64,000 nucleotides of DNA, taken from assembly GCA_036571765.1 (NCBI GenBank), contig BROE01000020.1, positions 15,416,163-15,480,162 on the forward strand. The letters run 5' to 3'. The stretch comes from Plecoglossus altivelis. Taxonomy: Eukaryota; Chordata; Actinopteri; Osmeriformes; Plecoglossidae. Each line of letters opens with the position of its first letter. Position 1 is the stretch's first letter. The notes beneath the pieces were generated by a model. It saw only the letters and a list, made by a program, of their open reading frames with translations, had not been told where the DNA came from and searched no databases. Below are positions 63,149 through 64,000 of the stretch, in pieces. The position numbers and the translations under genes were made by a program.

Positions 63149-64000
63149 CTGCAGGGGGGGGGAGCAAACACAGGCACGGCATCCAAACATGTCACGCTCT
63201 TAGTCAGTAACACGCTTCCCAATGTCGCTGCACTCCCCCCCACCCCCCCGCCTACACGGCGAGGGCGCCTGATTGGGTAATCCCCATTAGGTAGCAGACG
63301 TGTGCGCTGGAGCATCGGTGACAATGGTCTGCTGTCACAGGGATTTGTACCAGCGGGTTTGTGAGTCTCTGCCGGCGAGCACGGTCAGTGGATCAGGCCC
63401 AAGCTAAGTCATAAAGCACAGTCCTCTTTGGAAACAGCTTGCTTTACACAGACTCTGTCTCTCTCGAAAAAGCCAGCCTGGCTGACCGACGACAACATTG
63501 TCACACTTCTTTCGCAAATCCCGCAGTCGAGTCAGCGTTTATCGGCTAACCGCAGCAGATGGCCTGACATTCTCCTGCTTGAAGAGTTCACCTTGTCCTT
63601 CCAATGCCCCACCTCAAACATCAAAATAGGAGCATTTACAATCACCCCGGAAGAAGAAGAAGGGATTCGAAATGGAGTTGATAGAGAACCCTTCTGGCCT
63701 ACAGCTCCCACACGCAACCGAACACTCGCAACCGAACACGCACAACCAAACACGCACAACTAAACTGGGAATCCTATTGAGCAGGGGATGAAAAGGCAGC
63801 TTAGCGTGCTAGCGGTTTGCCAGCGCGCTGCATCAGATTTGAGGTGAATGGGAGAGCTTGGAGATTAAGGCTCGTCGCTGAGGGAACGGAGGACGGCAGC
63901 GGCTTGCTGTGACGGCAGCAGTCAGGATGAACCGCCCTCGGCCTGGTCACTACACCAGGCCAGCTCGCCCCTACGCTGCCTGAGCCTCGCCCCTACGCTG
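63149..64000 (-). other. ptprg: ptprg intron, right edge of window
   Basis: No further exon is recognised. A C-run lies at 63233-63249. Open frames on both strands at 63428-63763 look random. The remaining 5' exons of ptprg must lie to the right. Confidence 0.6.

Noticed and set aside
1..64000. Search for tRNA, rRNA, transposase or reverse transcriptase genes
   Set aside because: No cloverleaf with A and B boxes, no rRNA-like sequence and no transposon protein motif were recognised. Sensitive profile searches could still find small or degenerate elements.

Overview
The window looks like teleost (ray-finned fish) nuclear DNA. It has GT-AG spliced genes with short introns, abundant (CA)n/(GA)n microsatellites and minisatellites, assembly N runs, and a vertebrate gene order. 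I recognise four genes: the 3' end of cadps (+), complete fezf2 (+), a complete C3orf14 homologue (-) and the 3' two-thirds of ptprg (-). The order and relative orientations match the vertebrate PTPRG-C3orf14-FEZF2-CADPS block (human 3p14), here inverted. I cannot name the species, nor say whether the ptprg and cadps copies are teleost 'a' or 'b' paralogues.

Layout: 1-5612 is a cadps intron rich in simple repeats. 5613-5717 and 6415-6588 are the last two cadps coding exons, followed by a 3' UTR with AATAAA at 7680. 7.7-14.2 kb is AT-rich and nearly free of microsatellites, with several blocks that look like conserved regulatory DNA. fezf2 has a TATA box (14180), a probable noncoding first exon and four coding exons (14714-17095; 440 aa, Eh1 motif plus six C2H2 fingers). 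17.5-23.7 kb is a second gene desert with homeodomain-site-rich blocks. The C3orf14 homologue occupies 25076-23890 in four exons (148 aa) and converges on fezf2. ptprg runs from beyond the right edge to its stop codon at 27809. I placed 22 of its exons, each with compatible splice phase: carbonic-anhydrase-like domain C-terminus, FN3, a large Ser/Thr/Glu-rich stalk exon, transmembrane segment, D1 and D2 phosphatase domains.

Two parts of ptprg D1 are absent from the assembly. The KNRY-containing exon is not found and probably lies in the 180-N gap (36097-36276). The 5' three-quarters of the exon carrying the WPD loop is cut at a 2-N junction (34102-34103). Both look like assembly loss, not gene decay, because all flanking exons are intact and in phase. 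Three near-identical local duplications inside ptprg introns (39.7/40.2, 47.1/47.5, 62.4/62.7 kb) also look like assembly or consensus artefacts.

No mobile-element gene, RNA gene, CRISPR array or obviously new multi-gene system is visible. The more interesting leads are a phase-compatible internal first exon just upstream of the ptprg transmembrane exon, a 39-nt candidate cassette exon in the juxtamembrane region, a (TG)15 tract in place of a pyrimidine tract at the acceptor of the P-loop exon, a canonical G-quadruplex motif 12 nt downstream of a weak D2 donor, and a perfect inverted SOX-site pair in a ptprg intron. The long open frames through minisatellites are spurious.
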